51,690 nt of DNA from an uncultured Lachnospiraceae bacterium (GCA_946631295.1 CAMOZY010000010.1:1-51690); one strand, 5' to 3'. Shown: positions 33,608-42,481, counted from the first letter of the stretch. The notes: generated by a model not told the origin, from the sequence alone. Made by a program: numbers and translations.

Positions 33608-35752
33608 CTATTTGGCGGGCTTGGTCTTAGGCACGAACACACGGCTTTCGGAGGTTTTCCTGGGTGCTGCTTTTTTGGCGGCATCCGCAGCTTCCTTAAG
33701 AGCGATGAGCTGTGAATCGACTGCCTTTTTCTGGCGAAGTCCTTCCTTCACATATTCGCATCCAAGAGGCCTCAGAACATTGGCCCTTCTGTTATCCTTA
33801 AGCTCCGTGTCAAGTATGTGCCACAGCCTTGCCTTAAGTGCCTCGTCGGTAACGGGGAACACTATCTCAACTCTCCTGTCGAGGTTTCTTGGCATCCAGT
33901 CGGCACTTCCGCAGTAAACTTCGGAGTTTTCATCATTCTTGAACCAGAATATCCTAGCATGCTCCAGGAAATTACCGGTGATGGATCTTACGCTGATATT
34001 TTCGCTGACGCCCTTTATTCCTGTCTTGAGACAGCATATTCCTCTTACAATAAGCTGGATCTTAACGCCTGCTGCCGACGCGCTGTACAGAGCCTCGATG
34101 ATATCCGGATCTGAAAGGGAGTTCATCTTCGCAACGATCCTTCCTTCTTTTCCGCTGCGGGCGATATCGGCTTCCCTGTTTATCAGATACAGGAATCTGT
34201 CCTTGAGCCACAGTGGTGCAACGACCAGTGAGTTCCATGCCTTAGGTTCGGAATAACCGCTGAGCATATTGAAGACAGCGGTTGCGTCTTCACCTATCTG
34301 CTCCTTGCATGTAAGAAGTCCTATATCCGTATATATCCTTGCCGTGGCATCGTTATAGTTACCTGTTCCAAGATGCACATATCTTCTGATGCCCTCGTTT
34401 TCTTTTCTCACGACAAGTGTGATCTTCGAATGTGTCTTAAGTCCGACCAGTCCGTAGATAACGTGGCATCCCGCCTTTTCAAGCATCCTCGCCCATACGA
34501 TGTTGTGCTCTTCGTCAAAACGCGCCTTAAGCTCTACAAGAACCGTTACCTGTTTTCCGTTTTCGGCTGCCTGTGCAAGCGCTGCGATTATGGGCGAATT
34601 ACCGCTGACCCTGTAGAGAGTCTGCTTTATCGCAAGTACATCCGGATCTGATGCCGCTTTTCTGACAAAATCGACAACGGGCTCAAATGTCTGGTACGGA
34701 TGGAAAAGAAGTATGTCTCCCTTTCTGATCTGTGAAAAAATATCGCATCCTGCGGGAAGTTCCGGAACCTGTGCAGGTTCAAAAGCAGGATTTCTGAATC
34801 TGTCAAAACCGGGCATGGAGCTGATCTTAAAGAAAGCCGTAAGATCCAGGGGGCCGTCTATCATGAACAGTTCTTTTTCGTCGATATTCAGTTCCCTTTT
34901 CAGAAAAGAAACCAGCTTCTTGTCAGCTCTGTTTTCTATCTCAAGTCTTATGACCTCTCCGCGCTGACGCGCCTTTACGGATCTTTCAATTTCCTTGAGC
35001 AGATCCTCTGCATCATCTTCATCTATGTTCATATCGCCGTTTCTCGTGATCCTGTAAGGATGTGCGCAGACGATATCATAATTCAGGAACAGGGATTTCA
35101 TATTCCTCTCGATTATCTCTTCGAGAAGGATTATCCTCTTTACACTTCCGCTGCCCGGAAGGGCAAGTACTCTGGGAAGAACGGAAGGCACCTGCACGGT
35201 TGCAAATTCAAGATCCTTTCCGCCGTCCTTTTTCCGGACCATTGCTCCTATATTCAGAGACTTGTTCAGAATCAGAGGGAAAGGTCTTGATGAATCCACG
35301 GCCATGGGAGTAAGAACGGGATAGACGAGCGTACGGAAATACTCATCTGCAAATTTGCATTCGGCTGCCGTCATATCCTCATGACTTTTTACAAGTTCAA
35401 GACCGTTTGCTTTAAGTTCGGGAAGAATCTCAGTCCTGAGTGCCTTATACTGATCGTAACAAAGAGCATGTACGCTTTCACTTATAGCTTCAAGCTGCTC
35501 AGACGGAGTCATCCCCGCAATGTCAGGTCTGTCAAAACCGGCCTGCTGCATATCAAGGAGCGATCCGACTCTTACCATTACAAACTCATCCAGATTAGAT
35601 GAAACTATGGCAAGGAACTTAAGCCTCTCAAAAAGCGGCGTCTGCTTATCCCTTGCTTCGGATAAGATCCTTCTGTCAAACTCAACCCAGCTGAGCTCGC
35701 GGTTTGTATAATACTGCGGATCTCTGAAATTTTTTATTTTCTTAGATGGCAT
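33608..35752 (-). CDS. ppk1: Polyphosphate kinase 1
   Basis: Ppk1 polymerises the terminal phosphate of ATP into long polyphosphate chains. The 714 residues show the N-terminal domain opening YYTNRELSWVEFDRRIL, the head domain, and two phospholipase D-like C domains. The autophosphorylated histidine is H441 in GLKTHSKITLV and the second conserved one is H598 in FLEHARIFWF. HLGTGNYND lies between. The C-terminus is Lys/Ala-rich (KKAAPRKTSES), an unusual basic tail that could bind the product. The start at 35752 follows GGGAGG. It lies 33 bases behind the ppx stop, as the last gene of pheA-ppx-ppk1. Confidence 0.95.
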   Translation of the reverse strand: MPSKKIKNFRDPQYYTNRELSWVEFDRRILSEARDKQTPLFERLKFLAIVSSNLDEFVMVRVGSLLDMQQAGFDRPDIAGMTPSEQLEAISESVHALCYDQYKALRTEILPELKANGLELVKSHEDMTAAECKFADEYFRTLVYPVLTPMAVDSSRPFPLILNKSLNIGAMVRKKDGGKDLEFATVQVPSVLPRVLALPGSGSVKRIILLEEIIERNMKSLFLNYDIVCAHPYRITRNGDMNIDEDDAEDLLKEIERSVKARQRGEVIRLEIENRADKKLVSFLKRELNIDEKELFMIDGPLDLTAFFKISSMPGFDRFRNPAFEPAQVPELPAGCDIFSQIRKGDILLFHPYQTFEPVVDFVRKAASDPDVLAIKQTLYRVSGNSPIIAALAQAAENGKQVTVLVELKARFDEEHNIVWARMLEKAGCHVIYGLVGLKTHSKITLVVRKENEGIRRYVHLGTGNYNDATARIYTDIGLLTCKEQIGEDATAVFNMLSGYSEPKAWNSLVVAPLWLKDRFLYLINREADIARSGKEGRIVAKMNSLSDPDIIEALYSASAAGVKIQLIVRGICCLKTGIKGVSENISVRSITGNFLEHARIFWFKNDENSEVYCGSADWMPRNLDRRVEIVFPVTDEALKARLWHILDTELKDNRRANVLRPLGCEYVKEGLRQKKAVDSQLIALKEAADAAKKAAPRKTSESRVFVPKTKPAK

Positions 35753-35785
35753 TTTAAGTTCCTCCCGGAACCTTCCCTGCTTTTA

Positions 35786-37315
35786 TCATTTTCTGATTAT
35801 CACCGGTCTTATCGAATATATCTCTTCGAAAAAGTCAGACGCTTCCGGGAAAAATGCTTCCTCCAGCAAAAATCCCTGCGGCGTGCTTACACTAAGCTGA
35901 AGTTCACTGCCTGAAAGCGTCGCCCTGACTTCCTTAAGCTTTTGCTTATGGCTTCTGTCGAGACTGTTTGCAAGTCTTAATATCGCAGTGAGCTTGGCAA
36001 CTTTTATATATCCGTCCCTGCCAAGAGTTCCGCCGTTATCTTCTTCGCTTCCCGAATAAACAAATTCGGAATGATTGAATCTGACGATGTTTGCAACTAT
36101 CTCTCTTTCGTGATGTGACAGACCGATTATCTCGGTTGCCATTATGATGTCATATGATCTTTCGCCGATATCCGTCATCGCGATATATTTTCCGCAGTCA
36201 TGAAGGATCGAGGCGATATCCAGATATAACCTGTCTCTTTTCTTAAGCCCGCTGACTTTTTTCATGGAATCAAATATGGTTCCGGAAATCTGCCTTAACG
36301 TCTCTGCTCTTGAACGTGATCCGTTATATCTTCTGGAAATATTCAGTGCACATGCTGTTATGTCCTTTTCAAAATCATGCTCGGGCTTTATGATCCCATG
36401 CTCTTCTGCAAATTCATAAGCGATACCGTCAGAAAGCGTAACTCCCGGAGCATATATTTTCTCGGACTTTAAAATGCTGCACAGGCTTTTAACAAGAAGT
36501 CCCGATATCCTGATAAGCGGAACCTTCTCTTCGGGAACCCCCACCATTCTGGCAGTCTCATATGTTCCTCTCGTGGACAGATCTTCAAGAAGCTTAATAT
36601 AATCCTTCCCGGAAAGGAAATCCTGTCCGAGCTCCTTTGCTCTTTTCCCGACGCATCCGCTGATGTAATCATCCATAACTATCAGATTTCTCACCGTGCC
36701 GGAAAGGAATAATTTCTTGTAGGTAAGGAGCTGTGCATCAATAAGCTCTTCTTCGAGAAGTCTCATTCTGTAAGGATCAGCCCCAAGACTCTCGACCCTC
36801 TCCCTTATCCTCAGAACACCGAGTCTGAGATTCTGGGTACTTACAAGCGAATCCTCGTCGAAAAGCGAGATCTGTATGCTTCCTCCTCCGATGTCAAGGA
36901 TTGCGGCGCTGTCCTGTATCGCTGTATAAAAATCCTTACCCGCACCGGCTATGGATTTGTAATCGAGGAATCTCTGCTCTGAATTCGAAAGTGTATCGAT
37001 ATGTATGCCGGTCCTTGTCTCAATAAGATCGAGCAGGATGCCGGAATTTTCAGTTTCCCTTATCGCACTTGTTCCATAAGCTTTGTAGCTTTCAACCTTG
37101 TACGAACGCATTACGGAGGCAAAGTGTGACAGAACATGACAGAGTTCTTCAACCTTCTCCTTGGAGATCTTGCCCGTTGCATAAGTATCCGCACCAAGGG
37201 AAAGACCGGTAACAAGGCAGTCGATCTCTTTCATCTGCTTCTTCCCGCCGTATTCAAATATCTTCATGGTCAGTTCGAAGCTTCCCACATCTATGGCAGC
37301 AAATGTATGTACCAT
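35786..37315 (-). CDS. ppx: Ppx/GppA family phosphatase with C-terminal HD domain
   Basis: This family degrades polyphosphate or converts pppGpp to ppGpp. The protein has 509 residues from the ATG at 37315, which lies behind CGGAGGG; the frame to 37354 overlaps the end of pheA and is rejected. The actin-like N-terminal half has FAAIDVGSFELTM, GTSAIRETEN and AAILDIGGGSIQISLF. The C-terminal half (about 320-500) is an HD-type helical domain with ASILHDCGKYI. It is placed directly before ppk1, so synthesis and breakdown of polyphosphate are encoded in one transcript. True substrate preference cannot be read from the sequence. Confidence 0.92.
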   Translation of the reverse strand: MVHTFAAIDVGSFELTMKIFEYGGKKQMKEIDCLVTGLSLGADTYATGKISKEKVEELCHVLSHFASVMRSYKVESYKAYGTSAIRETENSGILLDLIETRTGIHIDTLSNSEQRFLDYKSIAGAGKDFYTAIQDSAAILDIGGGSIQISLFDEDSLVSTQNLRLGVLRIRERVESLGADPYRMRLLEEELIDAQLLTYKKLFLSGTVRNLIVMDDYISGCVGKRAKELGQDFLSGKDYIKLLEDLSTRGTYETARMVGVPEEKVPLIRISGLLVKSLCSILKSEKIYAPGVTLSDGIAYEFAEEHGIIKPEHDFEKDITACALNISRRYNGSRSRAETLRQISGTIFDSMKKVSGLKKRDRLYLDIASILHDCGKYIAMTDIGERSYDIIMATEIIGLSHHEREIVANIVRFNHSEFVYSGSEEDNGGTLGRDGYIKVAKLTAILRLANSLDRSHKQKLKEVRATLSGSELQLSVSTPQGFLLEEAFFPEASDFFEEIYSIRPVIIRK

Positions 37316-37340
37316 GCGTTCCCTCCGCAAAAGGCGAAAG

Positions 37341-38465
37341 TTAATAGTTTCCAAGCACTCTTAAATATCTTGCTTCTTCCCTGAGTCCCGTCAGTGCACA
37401 TCTTACGGAAGGATCCGAAAGGTTGCCGTCAAAATCAAGGAAGAATCTGTATTCCCATGTACGGCCTTCAATAGGTCTTGATTCGATCTTGGAAACATTA
37501 AGTCCGTTAAAAATAAAATGTCCGAGACAGTTGTAAAGTGCACCGCTTTCATGAGGCACTTCAAAGCAGATACTGATCTTACACGCATCCTCTCTGTATA
37601 CCTTCTGTCCCGTTACGATTATGAATCTTGTCGAATTGTTTTCGGCGGAATTGACTCCCTTTTCAAGGATGTCCAGACCATAGATTTCAGCAGCAAGTTC
37701 ACTTGCTATGGCAGCCTGAGACTTATCTCCTTCATCGGCTACCTTCTTTGCTGCAAATGCGTTATTCGGCATCGAGATAAGCTTCCAGTCATGCTCTCCC
37801 AAAAATCGTGAAGACTGCATCAGTGACTGTGGATGCGAAAAAACGGTTTTGATATCACTGATATCCGCACCCTTAACCCCCATAAGGCAATGCTCGATGG
37901 GAAGAACCTGTTCGGCTATGATATAGTTTTCATACTCAGCAAGAAGATCGTAAATCTCGCTGACAATACCTGCCGTTGAATTTTCGATGGGAAGAACCGC
38001 ATAATCCGCACTTCCTTCCGAGATTGCGGTCATTGCGCTTCTGAATGTAGGAACATGGATTGAAGATACGTCATCTCCGAAATACTTCTTCATCGCAAGC
38101 TGTGAATATGCTCCCTCGTCTCCCTGAAAAACAACTCTGGGAGAACCCTTTCTTATGTCACCGACAGGGATGAAGGGAATATTGATATGCCTTCCGTTTT
38201 CCTCAAGCATCCTGTACTGAAGCTTGCGGCTTATACTCATAAGGAGCTTGAATACCTCCTTAACTCCTTCGGCATTTATTTCATTGCAGGTCATTGAAGC
38301 AACCTTAGCAAGCTTTGCAGCCTCACGTTCCTTATCAAGAACAGCCTTGCCTGACTCGAGCTTAACCGATGCTACATCCTCAGCCAGAGCCATTCTTTTT
38401 TCGAACAGCTTAACTATTTCTGCATCGCATTCATCAAGCTGACTTCTTATATCGAGTAAATCCAT
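37341..38465 (-). CDS. pheA: Bifunctional chorismate mutase/prephenate dehydratase
   Basis: The protein makes phenylpyruvate from chorismate, the branch to phenylalanine. It has 374 residues from ATG 38465, 6 bases behind AGGAG. The N-terminal 85 residues form a chorismate mutase AroQ domain (LLDIRSQLDECDAEIVKLFEKR). The dehydratase domain has FQGDEGAYSQLA, VLPIENSTAG and STRFIIV. The C-terminal ACT domain has the ESRPIEGR motif that binds phenylalanine for feedback control. It is first in an operon with ppx and ppk1, an unusual combination. The promoter is at 38516-38544. Confidence 0.95.
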   Translation of the reverse strand: MDLLDIRSQLDECDAEIVKLFEKRMALAEDVASVKLESGKAVLDKEREAAKLAKVASMTCNEINAEGVKEVFKLLMSISRKLQYRMLEENGRHINIPFIPVGDIRKGSPRVVFQGDEGAYSQLAMKKYFGDDVSSIHVPTFRSAMTAISEGSADYAVLPIENSTAGIVSEIYDLLAEYENYIIAEQVLPIEHCLMGVKGADISDIKTVFSHPQSLMQSSRFLGEHDWKLISMPNNAFAAKKVADEGDKSQAAIASELAAEIYGLDILEKGVNSAENNSTRFIIVTGQKVYREDACKISICFEVPHESGALYNCLGHFIFNGLNVSKIESRPIEGRTWEYRFFLDFDGNLSDPSVRCALTGLREEARYLRVLGNY

Positions 38466-38515
38466 AAAAAACTCCTGTGACAACCACTTAAAACAGTCAA
38501 AATTTTAACTAATAT

Positions 38516-38544
38516 ATTTTACTCCGAAACTGCGGTTTTTACAA
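38516..38544 (-). promoter_or_regulatory. Sigma-A promoter of pheA-ppx-ppk1
   Basis: The minus strand shows TTGTAA (38544-38539), a 17-base spacer and TAAAAT (38521-38516). The transcript would start near 38509, about 45 bases before the pheA ATG. Confidence 0.7.
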
Positions 38545-38566
38545 CGTTTTTAGGGCATTCTGAGCC

Positions 38567-38595
38567 TTGATAAAACATGGTTTCAAGGTTAAAAT
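38567..38595 (+). promoter_or_regulatory. Sigma-A promoter of the DUF5050 gene
   Basis: TTGATA (38567-38572), a 17-base spacer and TAAAAT (38590-38595) on the plus strand lie about 45 bases before the GTG start. The promoter is divergent from that of pheA. Confidence 0.7.
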
Positions 38596-38641
38596 ATCTG
38601 TATATGGGTTCAGTGCCCGTAATATGAAAGGATTAACGTAA

Positions 38642-39718
38642 GTGGCGGCAAAAAGTAAGAAAACCGATAAATCCGCGATCATCATTGCAGTTGCGATAAT
38701 AATTGCCATATCAGCATTCCTTGTCGTGGTTGGTGTTTTTTTCCGGAGAGGTGAAAAGATACCTTCCAATCCCGAGGGAACGGTAGGCAATATCGCCGGC
38801 AACATCAATAACGGAGGCATCGTCTGTGAATCAGAGGGAAGGATTTACTTTTCCAATCCCTATGACGGCGGTGCGCTTTATTCCATGAATGTTGATGAAA
38901 CAGACTGCAAAAAGATCTCTTCGGCAGTGGCATCCAGCATAAATGTTGCAGGTGACTACATCTACTATTTCCAGTCCGGAAGTTCGGGAGCCGCGGGACT
39001 CGGAAGTGTCAGAGTGCCTAATGCCTTCATCAGATCACACACGGACGGTTCAAAAGGATATACACTGAGCCGTGATGTTGTTGTAAGAGCGCAGGTGATC
39101 GTCGACCGTATCTACATGGAAGGCACCGCAGACAACAATCACAATGCACCGTATTTTCTTGTAATGGATACAAGCGGTGAAAATATGGAAATCCTGGCGC
39201 AGTTCGGAATAAATCCTGCATGCGTGTACGGCGACCAGATCTACTATAACAACACCGAGGGCAATCACAATCTGATGGCATATAATACCAAAACCGGTAC
39301 CACATCACTTGTGCTTGAGGGAAACATCTGGAACCCGGTAATCGATAACGGATATGTCTATTACATGGCACTTTCGGAAGGATATCAGTTAAGACGATAC
39401 TCTCTTTCAGATAAAACCATTGAGATACTTACAGATGAAAAGGTTGAGCTGTTCAATGTCTACAAGGGATATATCTATTACCAGACCATAGGTGACAATG
39501 CACATCTGGGATTCATGCTGTCAGACGGAAGCGGCAAGACGGTTCTTGCAAACGGAAATTACAATTCGATATCCATGACAAACGGATATGTATATTTCAA
39601 GGATTACTGGAACGAGACTTCCCTATATCACACATTCCCCGGAAGCACATCCTACTCTCCCTGCAATGCAGCACTTGAAGCAGCACTGGAAAATATACAG
39701 AAAGAATCCGAAAAGTAA
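38642..39718 (+). CDS. Membrane-anchored DUF5050-type beta-propeller protein
   Basis: The 358-residue protein has a short basic N-terminus, one membrane anchor (about 12-34) and an extracellular domain. That domain is built from repeats containing (D/G)(Y/Q)IYY: GRIYFSNPYDGG, GDYIYYFQSG, GDQIYYNNTE, NGYVYYMALS, KGYIYYQTIG and NGYVYFKDYW. This is the DUF5050 pattern and suggests a six-bladed propeller. Such proteins are common on the surface of Clostridia; their ligands are not known. The start codon is GTG at 38642 behind AAAGGA. It is a single gene with its own promoter and a hairpin terminator. Confidence 0.85.
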   Translation: MAAKSKKTDKSAIIIAVAIIIAISAFLVVVGVFFRRGEKIPSNPEGTVGNIAGNINNGGIVCESEGRIYFSNPYDGGALYSMNVDETDCKKISSAVASSINVAGDYIYYFQSGSSGAAGLGSVRVPNAFIRSHTDGSKGYTLSRDVVVRAQVIVDRIYMEGTADNNHNAPYFLVMDTSGENMEILAQFGINPACVYGDQIYYNNTEGNHNLMAYNTKTGTTSLVLEGNIWNPVIDNGYVYYMALSEGYQLRRYSLSDKTIEILTDEKVELFNVYKGYIYYQTIGDNAHLGFMLSDGSGKTVLANGNYNSISMTNGYVYFKDYWNETSLYHTFPGSTSYSPCNAALEAALENIQKESEK

Positions 39719-39788
39719 CGAAGCTGAAATGACAAAATAAAGAGAAATAATCCCGTGCAGTAGCAAATCTGAATTACGTCAAAATAAG

Positions 39789-39838
39789 GGACGGTGCCTG
39801 AGTTTTCAAAAATGAAAGCTTCGGAACCGTCCTTTTTT
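39789..39838 (+). terminator. Long imperfect hairpin terminator between converging genes
   Basis: The outer stem ggacggt/accgtcc (39789-39795 with 39826-39832) and an inner tttca/tgaaa stem are followed by TTTTTT on the plus strand. On the minus strand CTTATTTT follows, so it may also end the arsR-type unit. The long low-complexity arms resemble REP-like hairpins. Confidence 0.75.
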
Positions 39839-39875
39839 ATTCTTCTTTTTTCTTTCTGTTTTTACTCTTTTTGCT

Positions 39876-40196
39876 TTACTCTTCTATATGATCGATACCC
39901 ATCGACAGTATCGTTGAGATATGATCATCTGCGAGGGAATAAAAAATTGTCTTTCCCGCACGTCTTGTCTTTACAAGATCAAGCTGTTTTAAGAGCTTTA
40001 ACTGATGTGATATAGCTGATTGTGTCATCTGAAGTGCATCTGCAATATCCTGAACACATAACTCACTTTGAAGCAGTGCGATCATTATCTTCAGTCTTGT
40101 ATTATCACCAAACACCTTGAAGAAATCCGCAATATCATCGAGCTCCTCCTCAGGCGGGGTCGCATCATATATCTTCTTAAGTATCTCTTCTGTCAT
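39876..40196 (-). CDS. ArsR/SmtB family metal-sensing repressor, probable zinc sensor
   Basis: The 106-residue winged helix protein has a recognition helix in MTQSAISHQLKLLKQLDLV and a wing RRAGKTIFYSL. The C-terminal helix carries D90-x-H92-x10-H103-x2-E106, exactly the alpha-5 zinc site pattern of SmtB/CzrA. The alpha-3 site (ELCxC) is incomplete (ELCVQD), so lead/cadmium sensing is unlikely. It should release DNA when zinc binds. The ATG at 40196 lies 8 bases behind GGAG; the frame to 40223 has no better site. It follows apbE by 42 bases and may be its co-transcribed partner. The regulated transporter is not evident. Confidence 0.9.
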   Translation of the reverse strand: MTEEILKKIYDATPPEEELDDIADFFKVFGDNTRLKIMIALLQSELCVQDIADALQMTQSAISHQLKLLKQLDLVKTRRAGKTIFYSLADDHISTILSMGIDHIEE

Positions 40197-40238
40197 GCAA
40201 TATACTCCATTAGCCATAAGCACCTGACGGCGCAGCTG

Positions 40239-41405
40239 TCATTTCAGTTTAAATATCTTATTACCGCTGTCATAGATTATACCATGAGATGTAATGACAG
40301 TTCCATCATCCATGATATAAATAACTTCCGATGAATACTTTTCCGCAAGGGAAATCCCCATATCAGGTCCAAGCACAAAGCATGCAGTAGAAAGTGCATC
40401 GGAATAAAAACCGCTGTCACTTATAACTGTTACGGAAACCGGGATTTGTTCGGGAATCGGAGCAGGACCTGACAGTGCCAGGGCAGGTATTGCGTTTCTG
40501 TTTTCGATATCTTCTTTCGTCCAAGCAGGATAGCCACTGAGCGGGTTGATTATATGATGATATCTCTCACCGCCATATTCAAAATATCTTTCATAGCTTC
40601 CTGATGTCGAGATAAAATGCGTCCCAGATAAGATGATCGTCCCAAACGCATCCTGCGAAGACTCCGAAAAAGGATTTCTTACAGCAACCTTAAAATCCGA
40701 TCCGTCCGGTTTTTTACCATACACAAGCACGCTTCCGCCGGCACTGATTATCGCTGCAGTCACGTCCTTTCCTTCAAGAATGTCTGATGCAAGATCGAGA
40801 TATATTCCTTTTCCGACGCTTCCAAGATCAAGCACCGACCTGTCTTCGATCACTGATACTATCTGTGCCTGTGCAGGTATCAGGGCAGTCCCGTCTTTAG
40901 TCATATTCCCCTTTATATTCCACAGATCAGAAAGCGCGCCAATACGCACATCAAAGGCTCCGGCGGAATTCTCTCTCATATCTTCACACGCAGAAAACAG
41001 TTCATACAGGTTATATTCCGTGCCCGCTACGGATGCAGAATATCCGCTCATAGCATGTCTTCTGTCCACATCATCCGTCTGCCTGTTACCGTTAAAATCA
41101 TACACTTCGCTGCCATTGCTTTCGTAAACTTCTTCCGTATACTTTACGACGAGCGAATTATCATTAAATCTGGAAAGTACTGTTTTGTCCAGCTGATCTG
41201 CGGCTTCCAGAAGTTCTCCCGGCAATTTCTCATCTCCATACACGGTAACGGTAAAGACCGTATCCATAACAAGTCCGCCCTTTGTTTCCGGATTTATGTC
41301 AGCACATGAAGCAAGGAGAATGAACGAAAAAAATATTATCAGCGCTCTTACTTCCCGCAATAAAAAGCCTGCATATCTTCTATTGTTTACTTCATTTTTT
41401 TTCAT
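40239..41405 (-). CDS. apbE: FAD:protein FMN transferase (ApbE), lipoprotein
   Basis: ApbE attaches FMN covalently to Thr/Ser of target proteins of respiratory or extracellular redox complexes. The 388-residue protein has a lipobox LLASC with C34 and acts outside the membrane. Family motifs are visible: DTVFTVTVYG, LDLGSVGKGIYLD, ISAGGSVLVYG, STSGSYERYF and HHIINPLSGYP. SDALSTACFVLG near residue 340 holds the magnesium-binding region. The start at 41405 has no recognisable ribosome site, but the lipoprotein signal that follows supports it. It is divergent from a NusG_II/Gx transporter pair, as in flavin-based electron transfer loci. The target protein is not in the window. Confidence 0.92.
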   Translation of the reverse strand: MKKNEVNNRRYAGFLLREVRALIIFFSFILLASCADINPETKGGLVMDTVFTVTVYGDEKLPGELLEAADQLDKTVLSRFNDNSLVVKYTEEVYESNGSEVYDFNGNRQTDDVDRRHAMSGYSASVAGTEYNLYELFSACEDMRENSAGAFDVRIGALSDLWNIKGNMTKDGTALIPAQAQIVSVIEDRSVLDLGSVGKGIYLDLASDILEGKDVTAAIISAGGSVLVYGKKPDGSDFKVAVRNPFSESSQDAFGTIILSGTHFISTSGSYERYFEYGGERYHHIINPLSGYPAWTKEDIENRNAIPALALSGPAPIPEQIPVSVTVISDSGFYSDALSTACFVLGPDMGISLAEKYSSEVIYIMDDGTVITSHGIIYDSGNKIFKLK

Positions 41406-41459
41406 TTATATCTATTGTTTCATTTATTCCTGAACTATATTTTTTTATACTTCATTTAT
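41401..41459. repeat. Three copies of TTCATTTAT before apbE
   Basis: The 9-mer occurs exactly at 41401-41409, 41419-41427 and 41451-41459 in the AT-rich gap between divergent apbE and NusG_II genes. It may be operator sites or simple AT-rich sequence; support is weak. Confidence 0.35.
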
Positions 41460-41516
41460 TCTTATGCTTCGCATATTCCTGTTCTTCATTTTCCTCATAC
41501 GTGATAAAATGCCATT

Positions 41517-41960
41517 ATGTCAGGTTATTTCAAAAATCTTAAAAAGCCCCATATCATCATGGCTGCGATGCTTGTTATCATTGCAGTCCTCTGTCTTGTT
41601 CTTATTTTTCACGAAGATAAAGGCTCCGGAAATATCGTTAAAATCACATCCGGCGGCACTCTGCTTGGAACATATGACACGAGCGTCATCACTGAGGATA
41701 TCTATATAACAGTCATTCCGGCGACAGCTTCAGAAAGTGCATATATCCTGGAAGGCCGGCACCCATCAGAGGGACACTATAACATAATAAAGATATCACA
41801 TGAAGGGGTGTGCGTCACAGATTCAGATTGTCCCACAGGTCTTTGTACCCACGCAGGCTTGATCGATTCACCCGGAATCCCGATAGCATGTCTTCCCAAC
41901 AGACTCATGATAACAGTTGAAAGAAAAAGCGAAAGTGATACAGATGCCTGGACATACTGA
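41517..41960 (+). CDS. NusG domain II-containing membrane-anchored protein
   Basis: The 147-residue protein has one N-terminal membrane anchor (about 13-31) and an extracytoplasmic NusG_II-like domain with GTLLGTYDTS, CPTGLCTHAG and IACLPNRLMI. Four cysteines (CVTDSDC, GLC and AC) lie in that domain and could bind a cofactor or form disulfides. Proteins of this type accompany Gx transporters and ApbE, for example as EetA in flavin-based extracellular electron transfer loci. The start ATG at 41517 lacks a good ribosome site. The gene overlaps the following one by 17 bases. Confidence 0.85.
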   Translation: MSGYFKNLKKPHIIMAAMLVIIAVLCLVLIFHEDKGSGNIVKITSGGTLLGTYDTSVITEDIYITVIPATASESAYILEGRHPSEGHYNIIKISHEGVCVTDSDCPTGLCTHAGLIDSPGIPIACLPNRLMITVERKSESDTDAWTY

Positions 41961-42465
41961 CAACAGTAAAAAAATAAAAAGAACCGTAACACTCGGGCTC
42001 CTTGCTGCGCTTTCACTTGGCATCTACGCATTTGAAAGCATGCTTCCGCCGCTTTTTTTCATACCAGGAATAAAGCCCGGTCTTTCTAACATCATCACTT
42101 TATACTGCTTAAAACGCTTCGGAAAAAGGGAAGCAGTCACAGTGCTTTTTGTCAGGATACTGATATCTTCCATTCTTTTCGGAAATCCCATATCCCTTAT
42201 CTATTCCATGGCAGGAGGTTTTTCCGCCCTGATCATCGAGATATTGTCAGATGCCATACTTAAGGGGAAATACCTCCACATAACAGGGTCTTTTGGCGGG
42301 CTTTTTCACAATGCAGGCCAGCTCATCTGTGCATTCCTCATCATGGGATCTGCTGCGGTATTCGCCTACACTCCATACCTGATCCTTGCGGGGATCATCA
42401 CCGGTCTTTTCACAGGACTTGCATCATTTTTCCTTTTAAAAGTAAAGATCCCGGATCGGCTGTAA
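41944..42465 (+). CDS. Gx transporter family membrane protein
   Basis: The protein has 173 residues and about five membrane helices. It shows the family signature LGIYAFESMLPPLFFIPGIKPGLSNI, with the conserved PG(I)KPGLSN stretch, and FGNPISLIYSMAGG. Older annotation calls this family heptaprenyl diphosphate synthase component I, but it is a membrane transporter-like protein similar to EetB of the extracellular electron transfer locus. The frame is open back to a TTG at 41917; the ATG at 41944 is chosen and overlaps the NusG_II stop. No good ribosome site exists at either, which suits translational coupling. Confidence 0.85.
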   Translation: MPGHTDNSKKIKRTVTLGLLAALSLGIYAFESMLPPLFFIPGIKPGLSNIITLYCLKRFGKREAVTVLFVRILISSILFGNPISLIYSMAGGFSALIIEILSDAILKGKYLHITGSFGGLFHNAGQLICAFLIMGSAAVFAYTPYLILAGIITGLFTGLASFFLLKVKIPDRL

Positions 42466-42477
42466 CCGTCCGGGATC
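42447..42477. terminator. Hairpin between converging Gx transporter and folate genes
   Basis: A perfect 9-bp stem (gatcccgga/tccgggatc, 42447-42455 with 42469-42477) spans the Gx stop codon. It is followed by CGATTTATTTA on the plus strand. It probably ends both units. Confidence 0.65.
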
Positions 42478-42481
42478 CGAT

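Noticed and set aside
41917-41943. Start of the Gx transporter at TTG 41917
   Set aside because: There is no ribosome site before it, and it would lengthen the overlap with the NusG_II gene; the ATG at 41944 is preferred, although this is not certain.
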